A stretch of DNA of 64,000 bases. It comes from Nicotiana tabacum. Its lineage: Eukaryota; Streptophyta; Magnoliopsida; Solanales; Solanaceae. The notes under the pieces were generated by a model that had not been told where the DNA came from, did not search any database, and saw only the letters and a list, made by a program, of their open reading frames with translations. The stretch is taken from the NCBI RefSeq assembly GCF_000715075.1, contig NC_134095.1:11022722-11086721 (forward strand), given 5' to 3'. Shown piece by piece: positions 10,573-21,678 of the stretch (its first letter is position 1; each line of letters starts with the position of its first letter). The position numbers and the translations under genes were made by a program.

Positions 10573-13500
10573 TGTAAGCACGTGAGTTTTGCCCTATATG
10601 AGAATTACTCCCAAAAAATTCAAAAATAAAATGATTTTTCTTTGGTGTGCAATTTTGTGATATTTTGAATAATTATTTGTATTTGTCTGTGCATGTTTAT
10701 TTGCTAAATTAATAAAAAATACAAAAATATGTCGCATTTTGCATGTAGGATTTAATTCTAAAATTGTTAGTAATTAAATTTGTTTTACAAAAATTAAAAA
10801 TTACAAAAATAGGCATCGTTTGCATTTTTAGCATTTAATGTCCAAATATACAATTTTATGCTTAATTATTACTTAATTGTGCGTTAATTGTTATTGGGAG
10901 TTAATTTGCACTTTTATAACTTAATTTAGTTCTTAATAATAGTTTAAGTATTTTTATAATTTAGTTTTAGAAAAATAAAAGAAGAAAAGAGAGCGAAAAT
11001 ATAAAGAAAGTCGGAATTGGGCCTTTTCTTCAATTTCAAGCCACAGGCCCAAAAAATGGTCCAATCTTCCCTACGACCCAGTCCATTTCGAACTGGGTCA
11101 ACCCAGTCCATAACCCAAAAGACCCAAACCCCTTTGTCTTACATTTTACAAAAACAAAACAAAAATTAAAAGAAGAAAACCCTAAAAACATTAAACCAAT
11201 CTGCCCCCACCCTTCCTATCTTCTTCTTCTTCCTCAAGCTTCTCCACCTCCCATGGCTTCCCTTTGCCTTCAACCTCAAGAAGTCATGACTACACACACA
11301 CACGCACGTCACCCTCACGACCCCGGCTCAACTAAACTACCCCAGCCCTATCCGCCATTGAAGCTCGTCAAGCTCAAAGCTTGCTCGACTATGGCTGCTT
11401 CCCCGCTGCGTTTCAGCTGCTTTTGCTTACGTCCAAACACGCCCCCCAGTTGTTGCTGCTTCATGGTTCAAACTTCAAGCCCTGAGCTGCCTCATCCAGC
11501 TTCATGCCTCGTCGTTCATGGCTGAACATCCATCGCAACAACCCAATTGCTGCTGCGTTGTTCTTCTTCGTCTCCGTCACGGCCAAGATCACGCAGCAAC
11601 TGCTGCTGCTCACGTTTCTGCCATGGACGAGCAAGCTTTGATGCTGCCATGGCCAGCTGCGGACTGCTGCTCCTTTCCCTCCGTCTTCTTCGTTTGGTCG
11701 AGGGTTTTTCGTCGAGTCAAGATCTTGTACGTCGTGAGTTCATCGTCAAGTTCGTTGTTTGTTTGGTCGTTGTTCGTCGTTTCGATCCGGTTAGTAGTTT
11801 TTGAGTTTTATTTTTGTCCATATTTTTGTTTGATATTTTCCGGATCCAAAATCGTTAAATGATTTAATCCTTGTTTTGTTCGTTGATTCATCGTTGAAAT
11901 AATTTTCTAGTGTGTTCATGTTGTTTGTTAAATTAATTTTCAGATTTTAAAATAGAAGTTTAATTAGTTGTTTTCATATTCATTTTATGTTTGTATTATT
12001 GTTTAAATGAATATTTGTTAGTTTGAGGTTTGTTAGATTCAAATTGAAATTTAATTAACTATTTCTTCAATTTGTTTCTTGGGTTTATGTATTGTTAGAA
12101 ATTGTTAATATTGTTAAGTTCAAGTTTAAGTTCATAATTGTTTCTTCGTCGATCTTGTTATTTGTTTAAAGAATTTAGTTGTGTTAGAGAAATATGTTGT
12201 TTTAATCGTTTAAATCCATCATGTTTGTTGTTTAAAATAGATTTAATTCATGTTCATACTTTGTTTGATTGTTCTTGAATCCGAAATTTGTATAGCTTGA
12301 TTTCTTGTTTACCATTTGTGATTATTTCTTGAATTTGTCTCATAAAGTTTAATATAGGAATTGTTGGTTGTAATGTTGTTAGAATTGATTTTAAGTTCAA
12401 TATGATTGAAGTTAGAAATCTAAATATACTTGTTTGTTGTAGTTGTTGAATCCGAAAATAGGATTGTTTGTTGCTAAAATATCGTTCAATCAAATTTTAG
12501 TTGTTCTTTGTTGTTCAATTTGTGTTCATGTGATTTGTTGTTAAAATCGTGTTCATGTGATATTGTTGTTATGATGTTCATCCGTGTTCATATTGTTGTT
12601 TGAACATTGTTAGAAATTGATCATATAGTCTATATTTTGGTTAAGTTTGATTAATTGATGTGTTATAGCTGATGGGTAGTTTGGTAAATTTGTAGTACGT
12701 TCAGGGGTAGTTTGGTAATTTCAAGAAGGTCGGAGGGGGTAGTTTAGGAATTGTACATTTGTAATTGTTTATTTGAAGCATGGGGACAAAATGAAATGGG
12801 GTGGGTTGTGATATGATTATTTAATATAAAGGGGGGACAAGATTTAATTTAAAGGGGGAATCTTGTATTATTTTAAATGAAGCATGGGGGACAAAATATA
12901 ATGGGGTGGTGTGATATGTTTATTTAATGTAATGGGGATGAGTGGAAAGATAATGGGTTGGGTAGAGAAAAAGTATGGATTTTAATTAATTGAAAGGTTT
13001 ATGGAATGGGTTATAAGAAGAAGTCTTGAACACAAGACAAGATAGACAACAGAAAGAACAGATAAGAGAAAAATACACAGATACGAGAGAGAGAAACAAA
13101 TCTGAAAATAAGAGAGAGAAAAGAGCTGAACATTTAAGAGATAAAAAATTCCGAAAAATATTTAAGCTTTCAAATAAAAAAAAACTAAAAAAAACATTCT
13201 GCTTTCTTTGTTTGAAATCAGAATTAATTGTTGTTTCATCAAAGCTGGAAGCTTTTTTTTTTTTGGGGGATTACTACTCCACCGGTCTGTTACTGGGTTG
13301 TTACTGTTGCTGGGCTATTGTTGCTGTGTTGTACTGATTTTACTGCTGCTGCTGATTCTCATATTCATTTTCTTTTGCTTCCAATATCAGGTACACAACT
13401 GAAAAGCTTGTAATCCGAAATATGAAGCGTGAATACATATGAAGAATGAAAATTTGAAGTTTTAATTTCGTTTTTTTTTCTTTGTTCCTTTTGTTGATTG

Positions 13501-14755
13501 TATTTAAGCTATTTCATGAATTACTAAATAATAACTGGAATAAGAAAATAATATCATAAGTTAGTCTGTAATAAATCGGTTCGGCAAAATAGGTTAATTC
13601 ACTAGTTATGAAGGCTTCAAGATTATAGGTTGATCATGAACAAGTAGCTAAATTTAGCTAAGACACGATTTTAAATTAAACATCGTAAATTAGCATTAAG
13701 GCATGACTTGAGCTTAAGCAATATTAGAAGAACGTTTAAGTCTAATAAACTTTCTAATAAGCTTTAGTAATTATGGTTAAATTTAGTTTCAAATGATTGT
13801 GAATAATTAATCTCAATAATATTTTTTTAAAAATAACAATGCTGAGTTTTAATCTAGCTATATTTGTTTATTTTGAATATTAGTTGTTGAATTTTTATTT
13901 AATTTATAATTTTCGAAATTAAGAATAAAATTCATTTTTCATCAATATTTTTATTAACCAAGCAATTAGCGTGTCATGTTTTCTTAAATAATAATAATAA
14001 AAAAAACATAATTAATTAGGATTTTCTTTATTCATTTTAGAGACTAATTTTAAATAGCAAAACGTAGTCGCTTTAAGATTTATCCATTTAGGAAAATAAA
14101 TGAGATGAGCCTCGTTTAATAAAATGTATAGATTGCGGGGCCCTCAATAAATGTACATTTAATTGCTTATAATTAAGGAGGAGTCGTTTTAGCAAATTTC
14201 ACGGCCCTACCCCAAAGTAATAAATCGCTAATTGCTTTAGGCGCGATATAATAATAATACATTCTTAAACAGGGGTATGCATTTATGCGACCCAAATCCA
14301 AATCCCAAAACATTGAATAAAAATACGTTCCGGATCGTGGATGCATTTTATGTGACCCAATCCAAAGACATGTTTTTAAACGATGTTCACATTCTTTAAA
14401 AAATATAATAATGTAAGCGGTAAAAAGATAAAACTTGCACATGAGTCCATATTTGTATAAAATCAGATAATCAAGCCAGATATAACAGTTGAGCGACCGT
14501 GCTAGAACCACGGAACTCGGGAATGCCTAACACCTTCTCCCTGGTTAACAGAATTCCTTATCCGGATTTCTGGTGCGCAGACTGTAATACAGAGTCATTC
14601 TTTTCCTTGATTCGGGATTAAAATAGGTGACTTGGGACACCCTAAATCTCCCAAGTGGTGACTCTGAAATAAAGAAATAAATCCCGTTTCGACTGTCCTT
14701 TAATTGGAAAAAACTCCCACACACCCCCGCGGGGGCGAAAAAGGGAGGTGTGACA
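10573..14755 (+). repeat. TE-A 3' LTR, complete (4.18 kb)
   Basis: It starts TGTAAGCACG after the polypurine tract and ends ...GTGTGACA at 14755. Its last ~2.04 kb matches 1-2045. An A/T-rich stretch with a TATAA-like word at about 10954 could hold the promoter; that is inference. The LTR 5' part contains a pyrimidine-rich leader and an ATG in a fair context at 11253. The minus-strand 112-codon frame at 14173-14511 mirrors the one in the 5' LTR. The 5 bp to its right is ATAAT; the matching left target site lies outside the window. Confidence 0.85.
11253..11525 (+). other. Possible short ORF in TE-A LTR
   Basis: A 90-codon ATG frame follows a CT-rich leader (CCTCCCATGG context). The predicted protein is rich in Cys, Pro, His and Ser and resembles no family I know. 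The matching part of the 5' LTR is outside the window, so conservation cannot be tested. It may be an upstream ORF in the element transcript or chance. Confidence 0.2.
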
Positions 14756-15295
14756 ATAATTTCGGTCAAAGATTTATTTTAGAAGAACTCGGGTTACTGA
14801 TAATCAATATATAAAATGAATAAAAAAAATTGGCTTTGATAATAATCAGATGAACAGAAGAAAACAAAGTAAATCATTATATTTCGGTGATATTCCGTGT
14901 CCTTACAAATGATCAATCTTCTCCTTTTATAGCTATTTCTAAGTGGTATGTTTCGTTTCTTCCATAATTGAGTCATTATTGCTAATTAATGACATTTAAT
15001 GTAACGTTACAATCAACAATCATATTTGATTCAATACAAATTTCTTAATGTTTCTGTATTTAATGCCCAATAGTTCGTATCTATTCCTTATTTTCTATCA
15101 GATTTATTCTCTTCCGTCATAAAGAGGTTCGAGCACCTGCCTTCCTTGCCTTTTATCTGAATGATTGCCCGTGTCTGTTGAAGCTCGTGCCTCTTTGATT
15201 ATTTTTCATCACTTGTTCCTCTTTAACTGGTCCACGTGTCATGACGTGTCATCTTATAATGAAGTTCATATAGAAACTTAATTTTTCCCAATACA
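14756..15295 (-). repeat. Minus-strand LTR of the TE-C (Retand-like) family
   Basis: Read on the minus strand this begins TGTATTGGGAAAAA at 15295 and follows the TE-C LTR (40147-40699), including the stretches around ACACGTGG and ATTATCAGTAACCCGA and the TTTGACC near its end. It is clearly diverged from TE-C. Roughly the last 20 bp of the LTR is missing where TE-A abuts at 14755, so TE-A probably inserted into it. No adjoining internal sequence is visible, so it may be a solo LTR. Confidence 0.75.
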
Positions 15296-16130
15296 GGTAC
15301 ATTATCTGTTTTGGGGTTTGAGTAAATTATGATTCGCGCCGAAATCTCACATTGAGAGATAAACTGTTGCCTAACTTCATACCCGAGCTCAATTAGAATC
15401 GTAACATTTGGTCAAGAATGAAAGAATACTTACCATTCTATTACAACTCATGCATGCCGGCCATAAAGTTAATTTTTCAATCAAACAAAAATGGATCGAC
15501 TTGCTAATTTATTCATTGTAAATCTCTAGGGAATGCCATTGCTTTGATAGAATATCGAGTCATCGATATTTCCCACAAAAAGGTTTCAAGGAATCAATAA
15601 AATTAACTTTAGCAGCCTTATTTTAATGTGGTATATAAACAAATAGTATTTATATCCCGAATCTTTCACACTAGTTGAACCTAGGTATACACCAACTTCA
15701 AGATGTAACATTTTCCTATCCTATACGCATAATCCCTCCCTTAATTTTTACATAGGTCACTGTTGATTTCACCAAAAATAAAAATAAAAACAAAGAAGAA
15801 TCATTCACGGCATAGCCTACACAATTCTTTTACTTCATTCCTTTTCTTACTTCCACTTTTTGATCAAGTTCAGCGTGAAGCACAAGTGTTCAAAGATACT
15901 GAAAGATCTTCAAAAGTTTAAAAGCATCTAATCAAAAGAGAATAATTAGATATTTAATTAAGACTATCATAGTTACTTTTAACCCTGATATAGTTTGCGT
16001 TAATATACATTCATCCTAATAAATAGTTAAAGGAAGAAGGAAACAGTTAAAGTAAGAATAAATTCTTAATCTTTATCCAAGCAAAAAAAATCGCGCAGAA
16101 AATGACTTATCACGGAATTTTAGCTGGCCT

Positions 16131-16139
16131 TATATATAT
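16131..16139 (+). promoter_or_regulatory. TATA box of EF-hand gene copy 1
   Basis: TATATATAT lies 88 nt before the ATG in a context (GCTGGCCTTATATATATG) conserved in copy 2. No experimental start site is known from the sequence. Confidence 0.6.
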
Positions 16140-16226
16140 GGAGCGTCTCTTATTGGCAATTTATCCACCAGTTTCCTTACATTCCTAACGATACAAAGAA
16201 AAAGTATACCAAAAAAGAAGAAAAAA

Positions 16227-16499
16227 ATGCCTTGGACGTTCATTCGTAGAGGTGTAAGTCACCCACTAACTGAAGAACAAGTGAAAGGTATGCTCAAGAA
16301 ATATGATAAGAATAGAGATGGTAAACTTAGCAAGCAAGAATTCGGGTTAGCTTTTAAAGAGATGGGTTGTCATTTCTGTGGTTGGAAAGCTGGAAAAGCC
16401 CTTCGATTTGCAGATAAAAATGGTGATGGATTTATTAACGAAGATGAGATTAGTGAGTTCATCAAATATGCTTCCAAATGGGGTTTTAGGATCAAATAG
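16227..16499 (+). CDS. Small two-EF-hand calcium-binding protein, copy 1
   Basis: A 90-residue protein with two canonical EF-hand loops. Loop 1 is residues 27-38 (DKNRDGKLSKQE; ligands D27, N29, D31, S35, E38). Loop 2 is residues 63-74 (DKNGDGFINEDE; ligands D63, N65, D67, N71, E74). Each has Gly at loop position 6 and Glu at position 12, so both should bind calcium. There is no signal peptide or membrane segment, so it is probably a cytosolic or nuclear calcium sensor of the calmodulin-like (CML) type; a target cannot be named. The start is the first ATG after the TATA box, in an A-rich leader. It is a single exon ending TAG. It differs from copy 2 at about a dozen residues, including WTFIRR versus WFIPR near the N terminus. 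The intact frame suggests it is or recently was functional. Confidence 0.85.
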   Translation: MPWTFIRRGVSHPLTEEQVKGMLKKYDKNRDGKLSKQEFGLAFKEMGCHFCGWKAGKALRFADKNGDGFINEDEISEFIKYASKWGFRIK

Positions 16500-16718
16500 G
16501 CTTCTTATTGTTTTTCTTAGGCTTCTATATATTTTGCCGCCTCTGATATGTATCTTGTTATGTTGTTTGATGCTTTTGTGTTCGTGTTTTGTTTTGTTTT
16601 GTTTGGTAACCAAAGATCCTTGTAATATTTAAAAGAAAGGGTCTTCTTATTGTATATAATATATGTACTACTATATAATTGTCTATATGTTCCATGTTTT
16701 CTATGTAACTTTCGTTCT

Positions 16719-16860
16719 AGTTGGACGATATAGTTGATTTGGAAGTTTCTATTAATATATGACTGATCGAGAGTGGCCTTGAGTACATGAAATTTTATGC
16801 ACATGGGTGATAGTTGGAATTTTACTTGTTTTAGATTTTGGGATAGCTGTATTTTGAAGG
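16719..16860. other. Flank of EF-hand copy 1
   Basis: Unique-looking 3' flank with no gene. The words TTAGATTTTGGGATAGCTGT and TATTTTGAAG at about 16832-16860 recur at 19465-19493, bracketing the repeat block between them. Confidence 0.5.
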
Positions 16861-18471
16861 AACATTTGCCAAAATCCTAAAATAAAAAAAATAAAAAAAT
16901 AAAAAGAGGGTTTGAAAGTTAGTCAAATTTTTGAAGGTTGAATTGTAAAATAGTCCAAGGATTTGATTTTGCATGAGAGGACATATTCAATATTCAAAGT
17001 TGTGGATACAACTCCATGTTATGAATTTGATTTGGAGAAGAAATAATTGAACGCAGAAAGAGTGTAAGATAATAATAGCTTAAACAGATCTAGACTGTTA
17101 GACTTGGCGTGAAGATATTATGAGGAACATGCTTATAGGGGTCTAAGCTTAACGTTTTTTTAAGTGATTTGATATTACTAGTGATATCATGATGGTGACG
17201 TTATAAGTGTAACTGTGGCATGACTATCCTAATTTAAGTGCATTGAGTATGACCTTGATAGTGGCACTAGGTGATATAAAAAATACAACATATTATACTC
17301 GGGGTCTGCCAATGAATTTCGATCTCTGAGAGAAAGTAAGACTTATGTATAATGCTTAATACACCAATATAGTAAAAGAGTGAGTATGAAAATTAGCGAA
17401 TAGTGGCATGATTAACTATTAAAAATAAGAGTAAGATGTACAGTATGGAGACAGTCGTGCACCGTATATAAGAGCGATAGACAATTCAAAGAGTTGAGAA
17501 AAGAATTAGCACAAATGTTATCGAATTCAATGTCTCTTCTGATAATTGTCCTAATGTTGTATCTTGTACTGCATGAGTTGAGAAAGTTTGAATATTGACG
17601 AAGTAATGTGATAACTGAAAAAGTATAATTTTACCCAAGTGAGGAGAGCTTACTATTGTTGATTGTGTTTATCAGGCATATAGGATTATAATTTGGACAG
17701 AGGGATAGTTGTGAATTCGATATAGATAGTAATGTTGACATTTAAGTGAACTTGGGTATGGAACGACTAGTTTTGTAATATTTAGTACTACACATGTGCC
17801 ATACGTGATGACGACCCTAGTGGGGAGACTATATTTGTGGATAGAGTATATAGATGAGATGTGATATTTGTTCAGGAAAGGGACACCGTAGTCGCTCTAC
17901 CAATGTTGCCAATGTCTAAATTTAATGTTAATACGTACATAGACTGATTGGTATCGTTCTATGTGACGCACAATTATCAGGTAAAGGGTATTAAGATTGG
18001 TGTTCCTATGGTATTAGAATAAAATGGAAGGGTATTCACGATTGCCATGGGAACGAAAGTACCTTACATGAAGGCTTTACACGAGATGAATAGAAAGTGT
18101 TCTGCATATCTATCTATGATTTTTAAGACACTAGAGCTAAGATTGGTGTTCCTATGGTGTTAGAATAAAATGGAAGGGTATTCACGATTGCCATGGGCAA
18201 GGAAGTACCTTATATGAAGGCTTTACATGAGATGAATAGAAAGTGTTCAATATATCTATCTATGATTTTTAAGACACTAGAATAGAGATTTAATCTCTTG
18301 GGATAGTGGTAGTTTTTAATAAGTTTCCAAACAAGTTACAAAAGGTGTATATAGTGTAAATAGGAAGAAAATAAAATAAGGCGAATGTAACGATGAAGTA
18401 TTCATACTCTCTTTCCTAAGGTGTGGTTGCCTTAACATTCGAGGACGAATGCTCTTTTTAGTGAGGGAGAA
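16861..18471 (+). mobile_element. Decayed Ty3-type internal region, 3' end
   Basis: No usable frame survives. The end is diagnostic: CATTCGAGGACGAATGCTC, then a purine tract (GTGAGGGAGAA, 18461-18471), then an LTR start at 18472. This is the same arrangement as the end of TE-B (GAGGACGAGCG then GGGGAGAA). An imperfect 146-bp tandem duplication lies at 17995-18286. The clade cannot be named safely, but chromovirus is likely. Confidence 0.5.
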
Positions 18472-19463
18472 TGTAATAACCCGAAATATCTTAACATACT
18501 TATTAATTATTGAATTATAGAATCAATTATTATTTATAGTTATTGGGTCAAATACTAAGCTAGTAAGTGAAAGTTATTATATATTTATATAAAATAGTGT
18601 ACTATTAATTTGCTAGTAGACCAAATTTACAAGTATTACATATGATTGTTGATAAATTAATTAAATTAGTAGGGTGTTTAATGAATAAATAAATTTTAAA
18701 AAAAAATAATGGGCCTAGCCCCATCTTGTGAATCTCACGTGTAAGATGAGAAAATAGGTACCAAGGGTATTTATTCATTAGAGGAGGCAAACCAAAGAAA
18801 TAAATAAAAAGGTTTCGGGATAGGAATTGGCAGCGGTGCATTAAGAGACGTAGATGCTTGGAATTATTTTTCCATTGACAACATTAATAAGAGTTTACGG
18901 AGGAGCAAATTGCGCGTTGCTTCCTCTCTTTATCCAACAAAGGAAAGGAAATTTCCTTTGCTCAGGTACTACTAGTTCTTGTATATTTTTTAAACTTATT
19001 TTGGCCAACTAGTAATGATGACAATAGGAAACAATAATGTGGCAATGACTAGTGAACTAGAATTAGACATAAAACAGTGAATTAAAAGTTGCCGTGGAAA
19101 ACTATTTACAATGGTAGTTTTGGTTCCTATTACTCTTACATTAGGGAATAAATAAATTAACTAATAAGTGTTACTGATGAGAGAATATCTTGATGGTAGT
19201 AATAATGACCCATGTAATACTAAACAATAAAAATAGTACTAAATTTCATTAGAGGAGAAACCAGTAAATATGAATATGAATTTCAGAACGGATAGGTTAT
19301 ATTAAAAGTCACTGTTTTGCCAAAAAAAAATTCCATTCATGAGAGTGCCGCAGTTGACACTGATTTGGATACCTATATTGATTAATTAGACTAAGGGTTG
19401 AATATGTTTTTTGACTTGCTCTAAAAATTGAGAGGATGTTCAGTTAAGGGGTATTGATTAATT
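18472..19463 (+). repeat. Ty3-type LTR start, truncated
   Basis: It opens with TGTAATAACCCGAAAT after a polypurine tract, the usual opening of solanaceous Ty3 LTRs. No second copy and no primer-binding site is visible, so its right end is uncertain; it cannot extend past about 19463 where the flanking repeat word returns. Confidence 0.5.
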
Positions 19464-19537
19464 AGATTTTGGGATAGCTGTATTTTGAAGCACATAACCA
19501 ATTTTATCACTTATGGAGACAATTTCCTCTTACAAGG

Positions 19538-21170
19538 TTAGAAAGGAGACTCACCTTACTCCGAAGATCCACAATCGGCATTTCTCTTCCTTCTGAAGAC
19601 TCTAATCGGTGTACAAAGCTCCAAAGCTAGACAATAATAATACAAATCCATTAATATATGCTCAACTACCCCTAATAATCCAATTTATAACAATTCCTAA
19701 CCCCGATCGAAAAGTTGACCAATACGCCCCCGGGCCCACGTGCCCGGATTCCGAAATTTTTCGAAGAATAAGTTTACCCACTACCTCATCAATTATATAA
19801 TTTACTCTCAATTTCCTACCCAAAATCGCGGCCAAAATCAAAAATACCATTTCTAGGTCTTCCTACCAAAATTCCAAATTTCATGCTCAAATAATCCGTA
19901 CATAATCAATGTATTTAACTCAAGATAGGTAGGGATAGCTTACCTTGTTGTTGATGATGAAAACCCTCTCTTGAAACCCTCCAAGAATCTCCCAAGCCAA
20001 GAGAAAGATGAAAGAAAATGGTCAAATCCCGACTTTAAAACAACCCACTGCCTCCAGCCCTTTCCGCACCTGCGGTCTCTTGACCGCTTCTGCGGTTCCG
20101 CAGGTGCGGACCAAATGCCGCTTCTGCGGTCCAGGGCTCCCAGCCCATTCCGTTTCTGCATCCTCTCCTCCGCAGATGCGGTCTCGCATCTGCGGCGAAA
20201 TAACCGCATCTGCGGTCCCAGCTCTCCCCCACCAATTTCGCATTTACGACCATAGAGGCCGCTTCTGCGGCTCCGCACTTGCGGCCCTAGTCTCGCAGGT
20301 GCGGTTACACCAGCAACCAGCAACTTCAGCCTTCTCTAAAATTCCATTTTCGATCTGTCAACCACCTGGAATCCACCCGAGGCCACCGAAACCCCAACCA
20401 ATCATACCAACCAGTCCCAAAACATATTACGTACTTGCTCGAGGCCTCAAATCATATCAAATAACGCTAAAACCATGAATCGACCTCCAATCCAAGCTTT
20501 ATGAAACTTCTGCTTTTGATGTTTAAACATATCAAATCACGTCCAATTGACCTCAAATTTTGTACATAAGTCATATTTGCCATTACAGACCTACTCTAAC
20601 TTCCGGAATCAGAATCCGACCCCGACATCAAAAAGTCCACTTTCGGTCAAACTTCTCAAAAACCTTCAAGTTTCTATCTTTAGCCAAATGACTCCAAAAA
20701 TGGTACACGGACCTCTGAATTCATTTCCGATCCCGCTCCCAACACCAGAATCACCATACGGAGCTATTCCCCGACTCGGAATCCCAAACGGACATCGATA
20801 ACACTGAAATGCAATTCAACCCAAACTTATGAAATTACTCCAAAATGTTAATTTCCACAGTATGTGCCGACACGTTCCCGGGTCTTCCAAAACCCGATCC
20901 GGGCATATGCCCAAGTCTGAAATTATCATACGAACTTGCTGGAACCTTCGAATCCCGATTCCGAGGTCGTTTACTAAAAAATCCAATCATAGTCAATTCT
21001 TTCAACTTAAAGCTTCCGAAATGAGAATTCTCTTTCCAAATCAACTCCGAACTTCCAGGAATTCAATTCCGACTGAGCGCACAAGTCATAATATTTGAAG
21101 TGAAGTTGCTCATGGCCTCAAACTGCTGAACTAAGTGCTAGAGCTCAAAACGACTGGTGGGATCGTTACA
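19538..21170 (-). repeat. Minus-strand Ty3-type LTR, truncated
   Basis: On the minus strand it opens TGTAACGATCCCACCAG at 21170, the TGTAACGAxC opening also used by TE-B. The expected LTR 3' end and primer site are missing on its left, so it is a fragment. 20060-20310 is a cluster of CG-rich words (CCGCAGAAGCGG, CCGCACCTGCGG and variants). Open frames of 127 and 156 codons there come from that composition, not from genes. The left edge is approximate. Confidence 0.65.
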
Positions 21171-21678
21171 GGAGTAAAGGAATCCTTTAACAATATGTTT
21201 GAGCCCCTTGGAAGTCAAGTCATTTCTCACATATATTTTAAAGGTAGGTACTCTTACCAATTGTATCTCCATATAATTTTTTAAAATAGCTTTATGTCAA
21301 ATAATCCCCTGGTAGTCAGGTCGATCCTATTGGCATAGTTGAGTTCAACCATCATGATAGCAAAGAATTTATTAAATTTTATACTCCCCGAGTAGTCCAG
21401 ACGTCTAGTAAAAAATTGAATAATTCTTTCAATCCATGCATCTAATGCAATAAATAATTTTAACATATTTTCGAACTACAAGTCTTCTGGTAGTCAGATC
21501 GCTCCTTATAAACAAGAAATAAGTAAAATTATTTACTTTGATGGATATCTCTATAATAAAATATCTTATATTTTATTATTTAAGAACTCAAATTTTAGTA
21601 AGAGGGAATTGTTACTAAAACAATTTTTAATAACATGAAGATCAAATCTTTTATAGCAAGTGAATTTAGTTCAAATTG
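21171..21678. other. Unassigned A/T-rich segment
   Basis: No gene. The phrase GGTAGTCAGxTCG appears twice (about 21312 and 21492), with a related GAGTAGTCCAGACG between them, so this may be a fragment of another repeat. I cannot name it. Confidence 0.4.

Larger units (their letters stand above)
15296..16718 (+). repeat. Segmental duplication copy 1, containing an EF-hand gene
   Basis: This matches 35430-37005 throughout: upstream region, TATA box, coding sequence and 3' region. Similarity starts at GGTACATTATCTG, directly after the minus-strand LTR, and fades after TTCTATGTAACTTTxGTTCTAG. Copy 1 lacks the SINE present in copy 2. Confidence 0.85.

Noticed and set aside
20008..20478. Overlapping frames of up to 156 codons on both strands
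   Set aside because: They come from CG-rich word repeats in an LTR, are open in several frames at once, and resemble no protein.
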